From assembly GCA_902497065.1 (NCBI GenBank), contig CABVDH010000013.1, positions 1-47,024 of the forward strand: 47,024 bases of DNA, in the 5' to 3' direction. Of the stretch, positions 14,604 through 24,147 are shown in pieces (positions within the stretch are counted from its first letter, which is position 1; every line of letters starts with the position of its first letter). The position numbers and the translations under genes are program-made. The notes beneath the pieces were generated by a model. That model was not told the origin of the DNA. It saw only the letters and a list, made by a program, of their open reading frames with translations, and did no database searches. The stretch comes from an uncultured Collinsella sp. (GTDB taxonomy: Bacteria > Actinomycetota > Coriobacteriia > Coriobacteriales > Coriobacteriaceae).

Positions 14604-17600
14604 CTAGTGAGGCTTATCAGAATTGACCTCATCGGCGGTGTCGTTTTCGAGCGCCGTGCGGCGGGCGCTGTAGGCGACAAGGCCGGCGCCGGCTGCGGTG
14701 AGTGCTGCTGCGGCTGCTGTCAGGGGGACGTTGCTGTCGCCCGTGCCCGCAAGCGCGCCCGCTTTTCCGGGGCGCTTGTTATTGCCGTGATCCTTGCCGC
14801 TGCCAGAGCCACTGCCGCTACCGGAGCTGCTTCCGCCGGAGCCACCTCCACTCGTGCCGCCATCACCGTCGACCGTCATCGGGGCGTCGTGAAGTCCTGT
14901 CGTATCCGCGTTGTCGCATACGCCGACCTGAACTTCTGAGCGTTCGCATGCCGCGTCGGGCACATGAAGCTCGTGCAGTACGGCACCCAGCGCCGAGTTT
15001 GCGCCCGGTCGAATTTCCTCGAGCGTTACGGGATCGAGCGCCACCAGATTACGCGCCTTCGCATATAGCGTTACGCGTTTGCCCACCTCGTCGCTCCAAC
15101 TCTCGGGGATGGCGAAGCTCATGCGGAACTGTGCCGTGCAACCCGGTGCCAGCACGGCGTTGCCGCTGTCGGCTACCAGCGGGTGCGTTGCAAAACGTGC
15201 GCCCAGCGTCTCGAGCGCGTACTTCACGTGTGCCATGTCGTTGGCCGAAGCATCCTCGGCAAGCTCCGGATCGTAGATCGAAGCCATGCGTGCGTTTGCT
15301 CCGAACCCGATGGATGCGCTGGAGAACGGCTGGCTGGAGCCCTCTCGGTACAGATCGATCGTGCCGGCGGTCAGCAAGGTGTTACCGTCGTTTCGCACCG
15401 TGACCATGAAGGATTCGCCTGCTGCTCCGGGCACCACCGCGCCCGAGGTGGCGACCGCGCCTGTCGGCGTCGCGCATGCCACCAAGGGTACTTCGATGCC
15501 GTGCAGCTCTGCCTCGCTCTTCTCCGCGCTCACAATGTGCGTGGCGAGCGCGGAGAGCATGCCTCCCGACGTAAAAAATGTCGTTATCTGATCGACGGGA
15601 TGGTCCAGCTCGCACATCACGAACGGCTCCGTGAACAGATCGCCTGCCAAGGTGCTGGCGAAGATGCGGAAGTGCTTGCCCATTACTGCTACCGGGTTGC
15701 CTTCTTCGTCGTAGGTTTGTCCCACCTTGCCATCGGTATTCTCTACATAGAGCACGCACCTGCCGTTGTTGCTTACGCTAAACGATGCCGGGCCACAGCC
15801 TGCGGCGCCCACGGGCTGCGTTGCAAATGCCGATGCGCTTCGCGTCCAAGTAATATGCTGCAGCTGTTCGTTGACGGTTGCCAAAAAGCCCGAATGTTGT
15901 GGCCACGGCACCGCACGGGGTACCGTGGCGTCTGGTGGCATAACGCCCCAGCCCGCAATGGACTGGCCGATCACGGCGTACGATGCGCAGCCGCAACCGT
16001 CTGCAGTCTCGTACGCAACGGGCACCACCATTTTGCCGTTGATATTTTCGGGCTCGCCCAGCTCGATACTCGACGGTGCTTGTGGAAAGCGGAGAACTTG
16101 GCGGAACGTCAGGCTGTCGCCCGAAACGTCCGACCACAGGGTAAAGCACTCCAGCGCAACCTCGGCCTCGCTGCCGAGCGCCTTTTCTGCGGTGGTTCCG
16201 CGGCGGTGGAGGTAGGCACCCGACAGACGCCCGTCGACCAGCGTCTTGCCCACCGTGATGCGCGGGCACTGCAGGCAATGGTAGCCATCCTCTTGCAGGC
16301 GGCCGCGCGAGATGCTGCGCCATGACGTATGCGACACCACGCGAACTCCGTCGTTGCTTATGCGCAGGCGCACAACGGACAGTATGCCGGATGTGCTCGC
16401 CGTATCGAAAAGGGTGTTGTCGCCGGCGGGGCGCTCGCCCGAGACCAGCAGCACGTAGGCGTCCTGGTTTCCTCTTCCGTCTGTATATTCCACCACGTCG
16501 AAGTCGTAATCGAATATGCCGTTGCGCTCCACATCGCCCTCGCCAAACCCAAGGGGAAAGTCCACGGGCGTGGGAGCGGACCACGTGCCGTTTGCCTTTG
16601 TGTGCACCACCAGGCGCGAGCGACCATTGTCGCCGTAGCGCACCGAGGCGATACGGAACAGGCATTCTACGCCGGCAATCCTTGCCAGCTTCATGTGAGC
16701 TTCGCTGAGCACGCCAGCAAACAGCACGTTGTCGCTCGAGGGTTTGATGCCGCCACGCTCGTCCTCCGACACGCCGGCAGAATTGGCGTTCGGGTCAGCA
16801 ACGGCGTTCGTCGTCTGGCCGATATAGGCGTACTCGTACATCGGCGCGGCGTTTTCGTCGTTTTCCATCAGTGCATGGACGAAATGTTCGACCTGTCCCG
16901 TGTCGTCGCTCTCTGCATCCGCCTCGAGCTCAATACGCGTGACCGCTTGATTCCAATCGCGTACGACAGAAGCGACGTTTACGGCAGTGGCCTTAACCTC
17001 GGCGCGTGCGAGCAGCTCGGCGTTGGTGACGATGGTGGCCGATGCGATAAATTGCGGCACGCCGCCCGCCTCGGCGTTGCCGGCTGAGCCGAAGCAGGCA
17101 TCTAGTGTATAGGGCGTATCTCCACCCAATGCGAGCTCAGAGCGCTGGAGTGCATACTGGTCGCCGTTGTTCACCGACATATTCCACGAATCGAGGAGTG
17201 TGGGCCACGACCCCGACCAAGCCTTGGTGGTCCACTTGAACATCACGAACTGGAGTATCACATCGACATCGACGTCTGCACCTACGCGCAGTCGCGGAAG
17301 CTGGTGTCCATCTGCCTTCTCGTACCCAATGAACAGCGTGAGGGATGCGGCGCCGCGCACGGCGGACGAAGCGACGCCTGCAACGCCGGCGCCAAAGGTG
17401 ACGGCAAGCCCGATCTGGATGGTGAACGAGCCCGACGTGTTTGAATAGTCGAGCGAAATGTTTTTGAAAAACGCCGCGCCGCTGCCGTGCGTGTGGGCAC
17501 CCACGGCGAGCGCCAGCTTCGCCAGCACCCAGGGGTTGACGTTTAGGAAAAACGGCACCGGTCCTAGGGTAAACTGCTCGGTCCAATTGAGGTCGGTTCT

Positions 17601-18971
17601 TACCTGGAAGAGGGCCTTAATATTGCCGTATGCGGGGTCGTTGTTGTTACCCCAGGTTTTGCCCACCCAATCGTAGGCGAGCGAGCCGTACAGCTGTGTG
17701 GCGATATCCATCGTGAACAGCGGCGTGCAATGGTGGCGAAGGAGCTTGGTGTTTCTTGGATCGGTGCCCGAACCGGCACTCATACTTTTGTACTGATTCC
17801 ACTTCCCCTCCATCTCGTCGAGGTAGCGGTTTGCCTGCTTGGCGCCCGACTCACGCGGCGATTTCTTCCAGTATTCCGGATCAGGGTTGCCCGAATCGTT
17901 CATATAGCTGGCTGGTTTGTATCCTCCGCCAAACAGCACGTATCCAGCAAACGAGAAATCGAAGAGAATCGGAAATGTGGGCATCCAACACGTGAACTTA
18001 TTGCCGCCGATGCCGGGAAACGCTGCGGGGAAATCAAACGGAGTGATCTCTTGGTCCATAGTGGTGGGGACGATAGTGGTCGATCCGGATTCCGCCTTTG
18101 CCGCCGGCGCGGTAACAACGGCCATGGGGGAGGAGAGCGTGTAGGTTTTGCCTTGGTAGTCGAGGACAAAGCGCAGCTTGCATCCTTCTTCCAGAAGGCT
18201 CGACGCTGCATCGAGGAACTTGTCTTTGAGCGTGAACGTCGCCAGATTATCCGCACCCGTTGCACTGGCCTTGACTTGGCCAATCTGCGTGACGGTTTCG
18301 GGTGAGCTGCCCGCAGCGGGCATCACTTTATTGATATGCAACGTTGCCTGCCCGCCCTGCGGCAGATGAGCCTGCACGGTAAAAGCGTGCGTGTCGGGCT
18401 GGTCGTTTGCTGCTTCGTCCGCTGGCATTGCCATGAACGTGGCTTCAGCGTACTGGATGTCCCATTCGTCGAATGTGAGCTGGCGAAAGTACGGCTCGCC
18501 GTCGGAAAGCGGACGCGTGGGCGCGGTTATGGCGGTGCCGCCCTGGATACGCGCAAGGGGAATCTCGACATCACGGTAGCCCGCCATGCTAATGAAAATG
18601 CCGCCGTTAAAGTCGTACGCGTCGAGAAGCGTTGCCTCGTCCACGTAGCCTTCCGAAAGCGGCGCGACCTCAAAGATGGCCGTGCCTTCGTTATCGGTCG
18701 TGGCGGAGAGCTGCTTGCCTGCAGCATAGCGCGATGTGAGCGTGACCTGGGCACCCGTGATGGGCGTATTCTTGTTGGCGACGTCGACCACGACCACACC
18801 GAACATGGTGCGCGAGAGAACGAGCACCCTGAAGGGGTCTTTTTCGTCGGCATAGGCTTCGGTGGGCGCGAACGGCAATATGAAGGCGTTTGCGCTTTCC
18901 GGCACGCGCGGCAACATAATGCTCGCTAACGAGGACGCTCCGGCAACAAGTAACGAACGGCGATCAAGCAT
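14604..18971 (-). CDS. Large Tat-exported, sortase-anchored surface protein
   Basis: The protein has 1455 residues from ATG 18971, which has GGGAG 7 bases upstream; the open frame begins earlier at 19103 but without a signal. The N-terminus MLDRRSLLVAGASSLASIML is a twin-arginine signal peptide, with likely cleavage after the following AYA. Residues about 45-160 resemble a carboxypeptidase-like/Ig-type beta domain (ITGAQVTLTSRYAAGK, TTDNEGTAIFEV). The large middle part is rich in Trp, Asn and Asp and matches nothing I know. The C-terminus is a Gly/Ser linker, then LAGTGD, a hydrophobic segment and ARR, i.e. a cell-wall sorting signal of the LAxTG type recognised by class E sortases. No sortase is in the window. 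It is preceded by a TPR/LuxR regulator gene on the same strand, a recurrent arrangement in Coriobacteriia. Confidence 0.75.
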   Translation of the reverse strand: MLDRRSLLVAGASSLASIMLPRVPESANAFILPFAPTEAYADEKDPFRVLVLSRTMFGVVVVDVANKNTPITGAQVTLTSRYAAGKQLSATTDNEGTAIFEVAPLSEGYVDEATLLDAYDFNGGIFISMAGYRDVEIPLARIQGGTAITAPTRPLSDGEPYFRQLTFDEWDIQYAEATFMAMPADEAANDQPDTHAFTVQAHLPQGGQATLHINKVMPAAGSSPETVTQIGQVKASATGADNLATFTLKDKFLDAASSLLEEGCKLRFVLDYQGKTYTLSSPMAVVTAPAAKAESGSTTIVPTTMDQEITPFDFPAAFPGIGGNKFTCWMPTFPILFDFSFAGYVLFGGGYKPASYMNDSGNPDPEYWKKSPRESGAKQANRYLDEMEGKWNQYKSMSAGSGTDPRNTKLLRHHCTPLFTMDIATQLYGSLAYDWVGKTWGNNNDPAYGNIKALFQVRTDLNWTEQFTLGPVPFFLNVNPWVLAKLALAVGAHTHGSGAAFFKNISLDYSNTSGSFTIQIGLAVTFGAGVAGVASSAVRGAASLTLFIGYEKADGHQLPRLRVGADVDVDVILQFVMFKWTTKAWSGSWPTLLDSWNMSVNNGDQYALQRSELALGGDTPYTLDACFGSAGNAEAGGVPQFIASATIVTNAELLARAEVKATAVNVASVVRDWNQAVTRIELEADAESDDTGQVEHFVHALMENDENAAPMYEYAYIGQTTNAVADPNANSAGVSEDERGGIKPSSDNVLFAGVLSEAHMKLARIAGVECLFRIASVRYGDNGRSRLVVHTKANGTWSAPTPVDFPLGFGEGDVERNGIFDYDFDVVEYTDGRGNQDAYVLLVSGERPAGDNTLFDTASTSGILSVVRLRISNDGVRVVSHTSWRSISRGRLQEDGYHCLQCPRITVGKTLVDGRLSGAYLHRRGTTAEKALGSEAEVALECFTLWSDVSGDSLTFRQVLRFPQAPSSIELGEPENINGKMVVPVAYETADGCGCASYAVIGQSIAGWGVMPPDATVPRAVPWPQHSGFLATVNEQLQHITWTRSASAFATQPVGAAGCGPASFSVSNNGRCVLYVENTDGKVGQTYDEEGNPVAVMGKHFRIFASTLAGDLFTEPFVMCELDHPVDQITTFFTSGGMLSALATHIVSAEKSEAELHGIEVPLVACATPTGAVATSGAVVPGAAGESFMVTVRNDGNTLLTAGTIDLYREGSSQPFSSASIGFGANARMASIYDPELAEDASANDMAHVKYALETLGARFATHPLVADSGNAVLAPGCTAQFRMSFAIPESWSDEVGKRVTLYAKARNLVALDPVTLEEIRPGANSALGAVLHELHVPDAACERSEVQVGVCDNADTTGLHDAPMTVDGDGGTSGGGSGGSSSGSGSGSGSGKDHGNNKRPGKAGALAGTGDSNVPLTAAAAALTAAGAGLVAYSARRTALENDTADEVNSDKPH

Positions 18972-19127
18972 CTTTGGCTCCCATCCCGCAGGTATCGGTG
19001 GAAATAATCCAATTTTGCGAGAAGGCATCCTGTCACGGTAGTGCCGTCCGAGGGCCAAAATGTCCAATTTGAGCGAGCGAAGCGCCGGGGCTCCGGGGCG
19101 CACGTGCCGCGCTAGGCAGTCTGGCCG

Positions 19128-20132
19128 CTAACGCAGCATATGCGCGACCAGTTCGGTGCGCGTGCCGATGCCAAGCTTTGCATACACGTTGGACAGTCGA
19201 TTTTTAACGGTACCTGGCGACACGCCCATGTGGCGTGCGATTTCGGCGTTGGTCCATCCGCGGCAGGCGAGCATGGCCATGGTGAACTCCGTGGTTGTTA
19301 AATCGTCGGCAACGTCCTCGCCCGAATCGGGGTTGTGGATGCGCCGCCAGCCGTAGCTGAATCGATACGTAATCTCGATGATACGTGCGAAATCGTCAGG
19401 GTATTGCGATTTTAGGCATGCCTCGATGAGCCCCTGCAAAAGGCCGTGGTGCTCGCCAATGAGCTCGATAAGGCCGTCGGGGCGCGCAATGTCCCAAGCA
19501 GCTCCGAAGTGCGTTTTTGCGGCGTCGATGTCCTTGAGGCTCATGCATGCCATGGAAGCTGCCAGGTGCAGGAATAGTTCCGAGATGGGATAGCTCCCCT
19601 GTTTCATAATCAGGGCGTTTTCCGCCATGCCTAGGCTGCGGCCGTATTCGCCGCGCAGATACAAGGCGTGCGCCATCACGTAGCTGGCGAACAGGCGCAG
19701 GCCTTCGGGCAGATGCGCCGCAAGTGGATAAAACTCTTCGGCAGAATACGGGGAAGGCAAGTGCAACAGGACGCTCGCGGCCGAGGCGAACAGGATATGC
19801 GTGGCGTGGATGGCGGGCGATTCTTTGTCGGCTGGCGTATCGAGGATGCCCGCAAGGCACCGGCGGGCGTCGGCGATACGGTTGAGCGACAGACTGGCGT
19901 ATCCGCAGATAAAGCATGCGGAATAGCGCAGCGCGGGATCGGTGGCGTCAAGATAGGGGCGCGCCGTCTTGGCAGCGAGGGTGGCCTGTCCGCGAAAGTA
20001 CAGCGCTTCTGCCGTGGCAATGGTGCGCGAATCGGGGTCGGAAATGCCTGCAACCGCAGTGTCAATCTGCCCCGGCACAAAGGCAGTGCACATCAACGGC
20101 ATGGGAACGCATGGGTAGCCATCGCAGTCCAT
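19128..20132 (-). CDS. LuxR-type transcriptional regulator with a helical TPR-like sensor region
   Basis: The 334-residue protein has an alpha-helical region of TPR-like repeats (about residues 30-255; e.g. AHALYLRGEYGRSLGMAENA) and a C-terminal LuxR helix-turn-helix (about 270-334; LACRGWTNAEIARHMGVSPG then TVKNRLSNVYAKLGI). There is no receiver domain, so it is likely ligand-responsive or linked to another protein. ATG 20132 has GGGAGATGGAAG before it. The 157-base gap to the surface-protein gene suggests that it controls that gene, but this is inference. Confidence 0.82.
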   Translation of the reverse strand: MDCDGYPCVPMPLMCTAFVPGQIDTAVAGISDPDSRTIATAEALYFRGQATLAAKTARPYLDATDPALRYSACFICGYASLSLNRIADARRCLAGILDTPADKESPAIHATHILFASAASVLLHLPSPYSAEEFYPLAAHLPEGLRLFASYVMAHALYLRGEYGRSLGMAENALIMKQGSYPISELFLHLAASMACMSLKDIDAAKTHFGAAWDIARPDGLIELIGEHHGLLQGLIEACLKSQYPDDFARIIEITYRFSYGWRRIHNPDSGEDVADDLTTTEFTMAMLACRGWTNAEIARHMGVSPGTVKNRLSNVYAKLGIGTRTELVAHMLR

Positions 20133-20189
20133 CTTCCATCTCCCAACAGCTGGCAACAATAGCAGCAATTGTACTCCTGTTGCTCGGGA

Positions 20190-20279
20190 CTGGAATTTGT
20201 GGGTATCGCCTACGATTATGCCGAACGTATAAAGGAAGAGTCTATTGGCGATGCTCCCAAGGTGGCTACCGAAGCCTAG
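20190..20279 (+). pseudogene. C-terminal fragment of an unidentified protein
   Basis: The frame LEFVGIAYDYAERIKEESIG ending at TAG 20277-20279 reads like a genuine helical protein tail. It lacks a start and a promoter, and upstream it runs straight into the LuxR regulator leader. I cannot identify the family. Confidence 0.3.
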
Positions 20280-20371
20280 CTGACCTCGATATTCGGAAAA
20301 ATTGCCACCCTTGCAAAAAGCTCTGTCGCAGCGGTGGGAAGCGCATCATCTGAGCATTCCGGCGTCTCCAG

Positions 20372-20656
20372 CTAGCGCTGGACTGCTGCTGGCGCCTGCG
20401 CGTTGGCGAGCGGGGCGTGGGGACCGTCCGGCGACCAGCGGTGACGGGCGAGCCTTGGCGCGTGCGTGGGCCTCCATCGGCGTAGACCCATGACCCCTAT
20501 GGCATCGGAGAAGTCCGCCATGGCGTCCAGGACCTTACCGTCCGGCACGCCCAGCCTAGTGGCTCTCTTGAACCCGAGGTCGAAGGGGGTGTTGTACAAG
20601 GCATATGGGGCCGAGTGGAAGTGGATCAAAAGAGCGTTACTTGACGTTTCATGCAT
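20372..20656 (-). pseudogene. DnaQ-like 3'-5' exonuclease remnant
   Basis: ALYNTPFDLGFKRATRLGVP resembles the ExoII segment of DnaQ-family exonucleases (YNxxFDxxFL). GKVLDAMADFSDAIG and, later, PDGPHAPLANAQAPAAV resemble the segment around the ExoIII His-x4-Asp (normally HxALxDAxAT). Here the Asp of that motif is Asn (HAPLANA), and the ExoI motif (DTETTG) is absent because the N-terminus is missing. A damaged fragment is the best reading. Confidence 0.45.
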
Positions 20657-20737
20657 AATGCCAGCCGCCCCGCGACATCACGTTCGCAGCGCGCGGGGGC
20701 CGGAGAATCTTCGCGATGAGAGTTGACGTCTAATACC

Positions 20738-20767
20738 TTGCATCGTATAGTGTGTATAGCATAGTAT
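20738..20767 (+). promoter_or_regulatory. Promoter and likely PadR operator
   Basis: TTGCAT and TAGTAT are 18 bases apart. The AT-rich, partly symmetric run (TATAGTGTGTATAGCATAGTATA without separate names) overlaps the -10 and matches the style of PadR sites, which supports autoregulation. Confidence 0.5.
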
Positions 20768-20788
20768 ATGACGAGAGGAGGTGTGCGG

Positions 20789-21109
20789 ATGGAGGCACAG
20801 ATGAAGCGCGGCTTCCTGGAGGCCTGCGTGCTCGCGGCCGTCTCTGGCGAGGAGTCCTACGGCTACCAGATCGTGAAGGACGTACCGGCGAGCATGGGGC
20901 TCACGGAGTCGACGCTCTACCCGCTGCTCAAGCGCCTGGAGAAGGCCGGGTGCATCACGGCGCGCTCCGCCGAGCACAACGGGCGGCTGCGCCGGTACTA
21001 CCGCATCACGGACGACGGGCGAGCGCGCATCGAGGAGTTCCTGGCCGAGTGGCCGTCCGTACGGGAGATTTACGCATACGTTGAGGGGGCGCACCATGAC
21101 GCGCGATGA
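20789..21109 (+). CDS. PadR-family transcriptional regulator
   Basis: The 106-residue protein is a single PadR winged helix: MKRGFLEACVLAAVSGEESY, GYQIVKDV..., LTESTLYPLLKRLEKAGCIT and a wing containing RRYYRITDDGRARI. The start at 20789 follows GAGGAGG by 6 bases; an ATG at 20768 is in frame but overlaps the promoter. It overlaps the DUF1700 gene by 14 bases. PadR-s2 type regulators of this size usually repress their own operon and respond to envelope or small-molecule signals. Confidence 0.88.
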   Translation: MEAQMKRGFLEACVLAAVSGEESYGYQIVKDVPASMGLTESTLYPLLKRLEKAGCITARSAEHNGRLRRYYRITDDGRARIEEFLAEWPSVREIYAYVEGAHHDAR

Positions 21110-21719
21110 GTTTCTGGGTCGGTTAGGCGAGCTGCTCGCCTGCCTGCCGGCCGAGCAGGTGGAGGAGACCAAGGCGTTCTATGTGGAGGCCATCGCCGAC
21201 CGCATGGAGGACGGTATGAGCGAGGAGGAGGCCGTGGCCGCCATGGGCGCCCCCGGCGAGGTTGCCGAGGCCACGCTCGACGACCTGCCCGCCGTGCCGC
21301 GCGCGATCGCGAGGACGCGCCGGTGCAGCACTGCGCTGCTGTGGGTGCTGACCATCGTGGGCTCCCCGGTGTGGGTGCCGCTGCTCGCCGCCTTCGCCGC
21401 CGTGGCCGTCACGGTCTATATCTGCATCTGGGTGCTGGCGCTCTGCGTGTGGATCGTCGCGGCGGCACTCGGGGGCGTGGGCGTAGTTGGGCTCCTGCTT
21501 GCCGTAAGCGGCGTCACCATCGGCCACTTCCCGTACGCCCTCGCCTCGGCGGGCATGGGGCTCGGCCTCGTCGGCGTGGCGCTCTTCGTTGGTGCTGGCG
21601 CTTGGGCCGCCTCAAAACAAATTGCGCGCCTCTCGGCGCTCTGGGCGAGGAAGGCCGCCTCGCCCTTCTGGAAGGGTAAGGGCGAGAAGGGCGGCGCTGC
21701 CGCGCATCTTGCGGCGTAG
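21096..21719 (+). CDS. DUF1700 family membrane protein
   Basis: The 207-residue protein has the DUF1700 opening MTRDEFLGRLGELLACLPAE with the helical DRMEDGMSEEEAVAAMGAPG motif, then about four hydrophobic segments between residues 75 and 175. PadR-DUF1700-DUF4097 operons are common in Gram-positive bacteria, with the DUF1700 protein thought to act with PadR as a membrane-bound partner; the exact role is not settled. The tail is Lys- and Ala-rich. Confidence 0.85.
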   Translation: MTRDEFLGRLGELLACLPAEQVEETKAFYVEAIADRMEDGMSEEEAVAAMGAPGEVAEATLDDLPAVPRAIARTRRCSTALLWVLTIVGSPVWVPLLAAFAAVAVTVYICIWVLALCVWIVAAALGGVGVVGLLLAVSGVTIGHFPYALASAGMGLGLVGVALFVGAGAWAASKQIARLSALWARKAASPFWKGKGEKGGAAAHLAA

Positions 21720-21734
21720 AAAGGAGTGAGTACC

Positions 21735-21989
21735 ATGACCAGCGCGAAGAAGATCTACCTCGCCGTGGCGGGCGGGCTCGTTGCCGCGGGCGTTGTCCTC
21801 GCGGGCATTGGCTTTATCGCTTCGGGTTTCGACCCGGCCGTGTTCACAACCCAAATCGACATGCGCGACAGCACCATCGTGCTCGGCGGCGTCGAGGTGG
21901 ACGAATACGAGAGTATCCCGTTCATCAGCCAGCTCGCCAATCTGGGCGAGATCGACACCTCCGACGTCGCGGATCCCGCCGCGCCCTAG
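21735..21989 (+). CDS. Small membrane protein of the PadR/DUF1700 operon
   Basis: The 84-residue protein has one membrane helix (KKIYLAVAGGLVAAGVVLAG) and an acidic tail (DMRDSTIVLGGVEVDEYESI, ending DTSDVADPAAP). ATG 21735 is 8 bases after AAAGGAG and 15 bases after the DUF1700 stop. In similar operons this slot holds a DUF4097 protein of 250 or more residues. The present protein ends where that beta domain would begin, so it may be a truncated version. Confidence 0.65.
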   Translation: MTSAKKIYLAVAGGLVAAGVVLAGIGFIASGFDPAVFTTQIDMRDSTIVLGGVEVDEYESIPFISQLANLGEIDTSDVADPAAP

Positions 21990-22400
21990 GCGCAGCGAGC
22001 CCGGGCGCTCTGCCCGCCAAGCTGCGTAAGCCGGCGAAACCCGAACCTCAACCTCTACGCAACTGGTCCCAAGCCTGCGCCGATTCGCTCTCAGCGCCGC
22101 GCGGGGGGCGTGACGCATGCCCAAAAAAGTACGAGGAGAAAGGAACGCGCCGCCCACGGCCACGCCCTTCCGCCTTCACGGGGCCACGCAGGAACGGAAG
22201 CGACTGGGCCGTGCGGTGGGGCTGTGCTTGGATTGGCTACACTGATATGGACAGATCCGTGAGGGGCGCGAGAGACGGGACTCCGGGGAGATCTTCGAGG
22301 AGGAGTACCTCGACTGGAAGCGCGGGTTCAGTGGAGCATGAACCTAATCTCTGTCTCTCTTGTTTTTTGATTTGTTGAGAAGCCGGCATTTGGGGGCATT
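21990..22400. other. Gap of 411 bases with one unidentified C-terminal fragment
   Basis: A frame ending at TGA 22339-22341 reads QIREGRERRDSGEIFEEEYL followed by DWKRG, protein-like for about 28 residues but without start or family. The rest is GC-rich with no frame, RNA or repeat that I can support. Confidence 0.35.
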
Positions 22401-22690
22401 TTGGATAGCGAACAGTTCAAACAAGAAGCTGAGAAAATAGAACAAAGCCTGAGTGCCTTGAGAGTCGCCGAGCGCAATGCAGTGATTCCCTTCATGAACG
22501 GCGACTTTACCCAATGGGATCTATATCTGGCATCCTCCTCTGAGTATGCGATGAGACTGATAGACGGATTCATCTCCATGCTCGAGTCGAGGAATCTTGT
22601 TTGCGTCGCCCAGCTTCTCCGCGCACAGGTTGGAGTCTGCCTGCGGACATTCGCGTTATTCGCCGCCGAAGACCAGGATGACTTTCCCCC
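22401..22690 (+). pseudogene. N-terminal fragment of an unidentified helical protein
   Basis: From TTG 22401 the residues DSEQFKQEAEKIEQSLSALR to LLRAQVGVCLRTFALFAAED (about 93 residues) read as a real helical protein. The frame is open to 23264, but beyond about 22690 it only shadows the minus-strand arginase and kinase genes, so coding ends there. The ribosome-binding site is weak. Codon use is lower in GC than that of the neighbours. Confidence 0.4.
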
Positions 22691-22977
22691 AAAAGGCTGC
22701 CAAGTACCATGGCGTGAGCGTTGGGGTAGCCATCATTCAGCGTGGATACATCCGGATGCGCATAGATCCAGACGATTCCAACGTTCTCGTATTTCCCGTG
22801 CAGGTAATCGAAGAGGGCAAGCGACACCATACAGTTGCCGCCGACGGTCACGACTCTGTCGGGGTTTTCTGCCGCAAGCTTCCTCTGCGCATCCTGAATC
22901 CCCGCCAGGACTTCGTCCTCGGCATAGATGCGAACTGCCTCCCATTTCTCATGTCCAAGTTTTGGGACGCGTTTCAC
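22675..22977 (-). pseudogene. Arginase/agmatinase-family fragment
   Basis: AENPDRVVTVGGNCMVSLAL, then WIYAHPDVSTLNDGYPNAHA and MVLGSLLGE match the metal-binding centre of an arginase-family enzyme (GGNxxxS...WxDAHxD). The usual WIDAHPD is WIYAHPD here, losing the first metal-ligand Asp. Coding stops at about 22675 where the unrelated plus-strand fragment begins; the remaining two thirds of the enzyme is missing. The 5' end lies 30 bases after the kinase stop. Confidence 0.62.
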
Positions 22978-23007
22978 AATGCCGAGTGGGACCCCTGGAC
23001 AGTCGGA

Positions 23008-24147
23008 TCACGTGGTGGCCCCCTTTGAGAGGGTCACGAGCATCACGGTCCCGTTCTCGGAACTTGTTTCGACCTCTACCGTGCCGCCGTGAAGCGCTGC
23101 AATTTCCCAAACAAGCGCTAGCCCGAGTCCTGCGCCGCCGTATGCCCTGCTGCGGGATTTGTCTAGGCGAAAGAACGGCTGGAAGATGCTCTCTCGGTAC
23201 TGCTTGGGTATTCCCGGGCCCTGGTCCTCGACTCGCAGGAGTACGTGGCTGTCGCTGTCGCTGATGGAGACGTTGACAGTTGAGCCGGGGCGGCTGTAAC
23301 GGATGGCGTTTTCGACCAGATTAAACACCAACCGATAGAGGAGCGTATCACTTCCGATTGCCAAAGCGTCTCCGGCGCAATCGAGGGTTACGTCCTTATT
23401 TTCGGCAAGTGGCGCAAGGTCGGTGAGGACCTCTTCGGACAGGGGACCGAGTTCCACATCGTCATCGCAAGGAACGCTGCGGAGCTCACTCATCTCGAGC
23501 AATACCTTGGTCATCCGCGACATCCGCTCGGTTTGTTCTTGTAGCAGGCCGAGCAGCTCGGCTGTTTCGGGTTGCAGACCGGAGTGTTCGGAGATGAATA
23601 GTTCAACCTGTGCTTGCATAAGGGCGAGCGGGGTGCGCAGCTCGTGTGCGGCGTTGCCGGTAAACTGACGCTGTGTAGAGAACCCTTCGCCAAGACGGGC
23701 GATCATGTCGTTGAATGAGGCGCTGCATCGTTGTAGCTCGGTGGGCACATCTTCACTGAGTCTGATTTCGCTTAGGTTGTCAGGCTGCACGCGTTCTACC
23801 TGGGCGGCAAAAGCCCGTAGCGGTTTGAGCGCACGGCCGCTCACAAAGTATGCCAGCGCGCCGCCAAGGAGTGTGACTCCAGCCGTGATGTACCAGGTTG
23901 TCGTGCCAAAAGACTCCTGTGCGTCGTTTACGACGATCGTGACCTTGTCATCGGGGGTCGCTTTCGTTGGGTCGAACGCCTGGGGCGAATCTTCGCCGGT
24001 TGCGTTAAATGCCGAGATGTTACTGCCGATGGCATCCATGTAGCGCATGCCCGTATAGCCGACCAGGCAGTTCGTCAGCACGCATGCCGCACACGTGAGC
24101 AGTGCCGTCATAATCGTTATGCGCCATTGCAGGGAAAGCCTTTTCAT
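23008..24147 (-). CDS. Sensor histidine kinase, paired with the regulator at 24144-24818
   Basis: The 379-residue kinase has membrane helices at about residues 10-30 and 84-103, a short extracytoplasmic loop between them, a HAMP region, then His168 in NAAHELRTPLALMQAQ. N-box (NLVENAIRYS), G1 (DQGPGIP) and G2 (GGAGLGLAL) motifs are complete. The start overlaps the regulator stop by four bases (ATGA). The short loop (about 50 residues) suggests sensing near the membrane. Its divergent neighbours suggest a link to redox or thiol stress, an inference from context. Confidence 0.9.
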   Translation of the reverse strand: MKRLSLQWRITIMTALLTCAACVLTNCLVGYTGMRYMDAIGSNISAFNATGEDSPQAFDPTKATPDDKVTIVVNDAQESFGTTTWYITAGVTLLGGALAYFVSGRALKPLRAFAAQVERVQPDNLSEIRLSEDVPTELQRCSASFNDMIARLGEGFSTQRQFTGNAAHELRTPLALMQAQVELFISEHSGLQPETAELLGLLQEQTERMSRMTKVLLEMSELRSVPCDDDVELGPLSEEVLTDLAPLAENKDVTLDCAGDALAIGSDTLLYRLVFNLVENAIRYSRPGSTVNVSISDSDSHVLLRVEDQGPGIPKQYRESIFQPFFRLDKSRSRAYGGAGLGLALVWEIAALHGGTVEVETSSENGTVMLVTLSKGATT

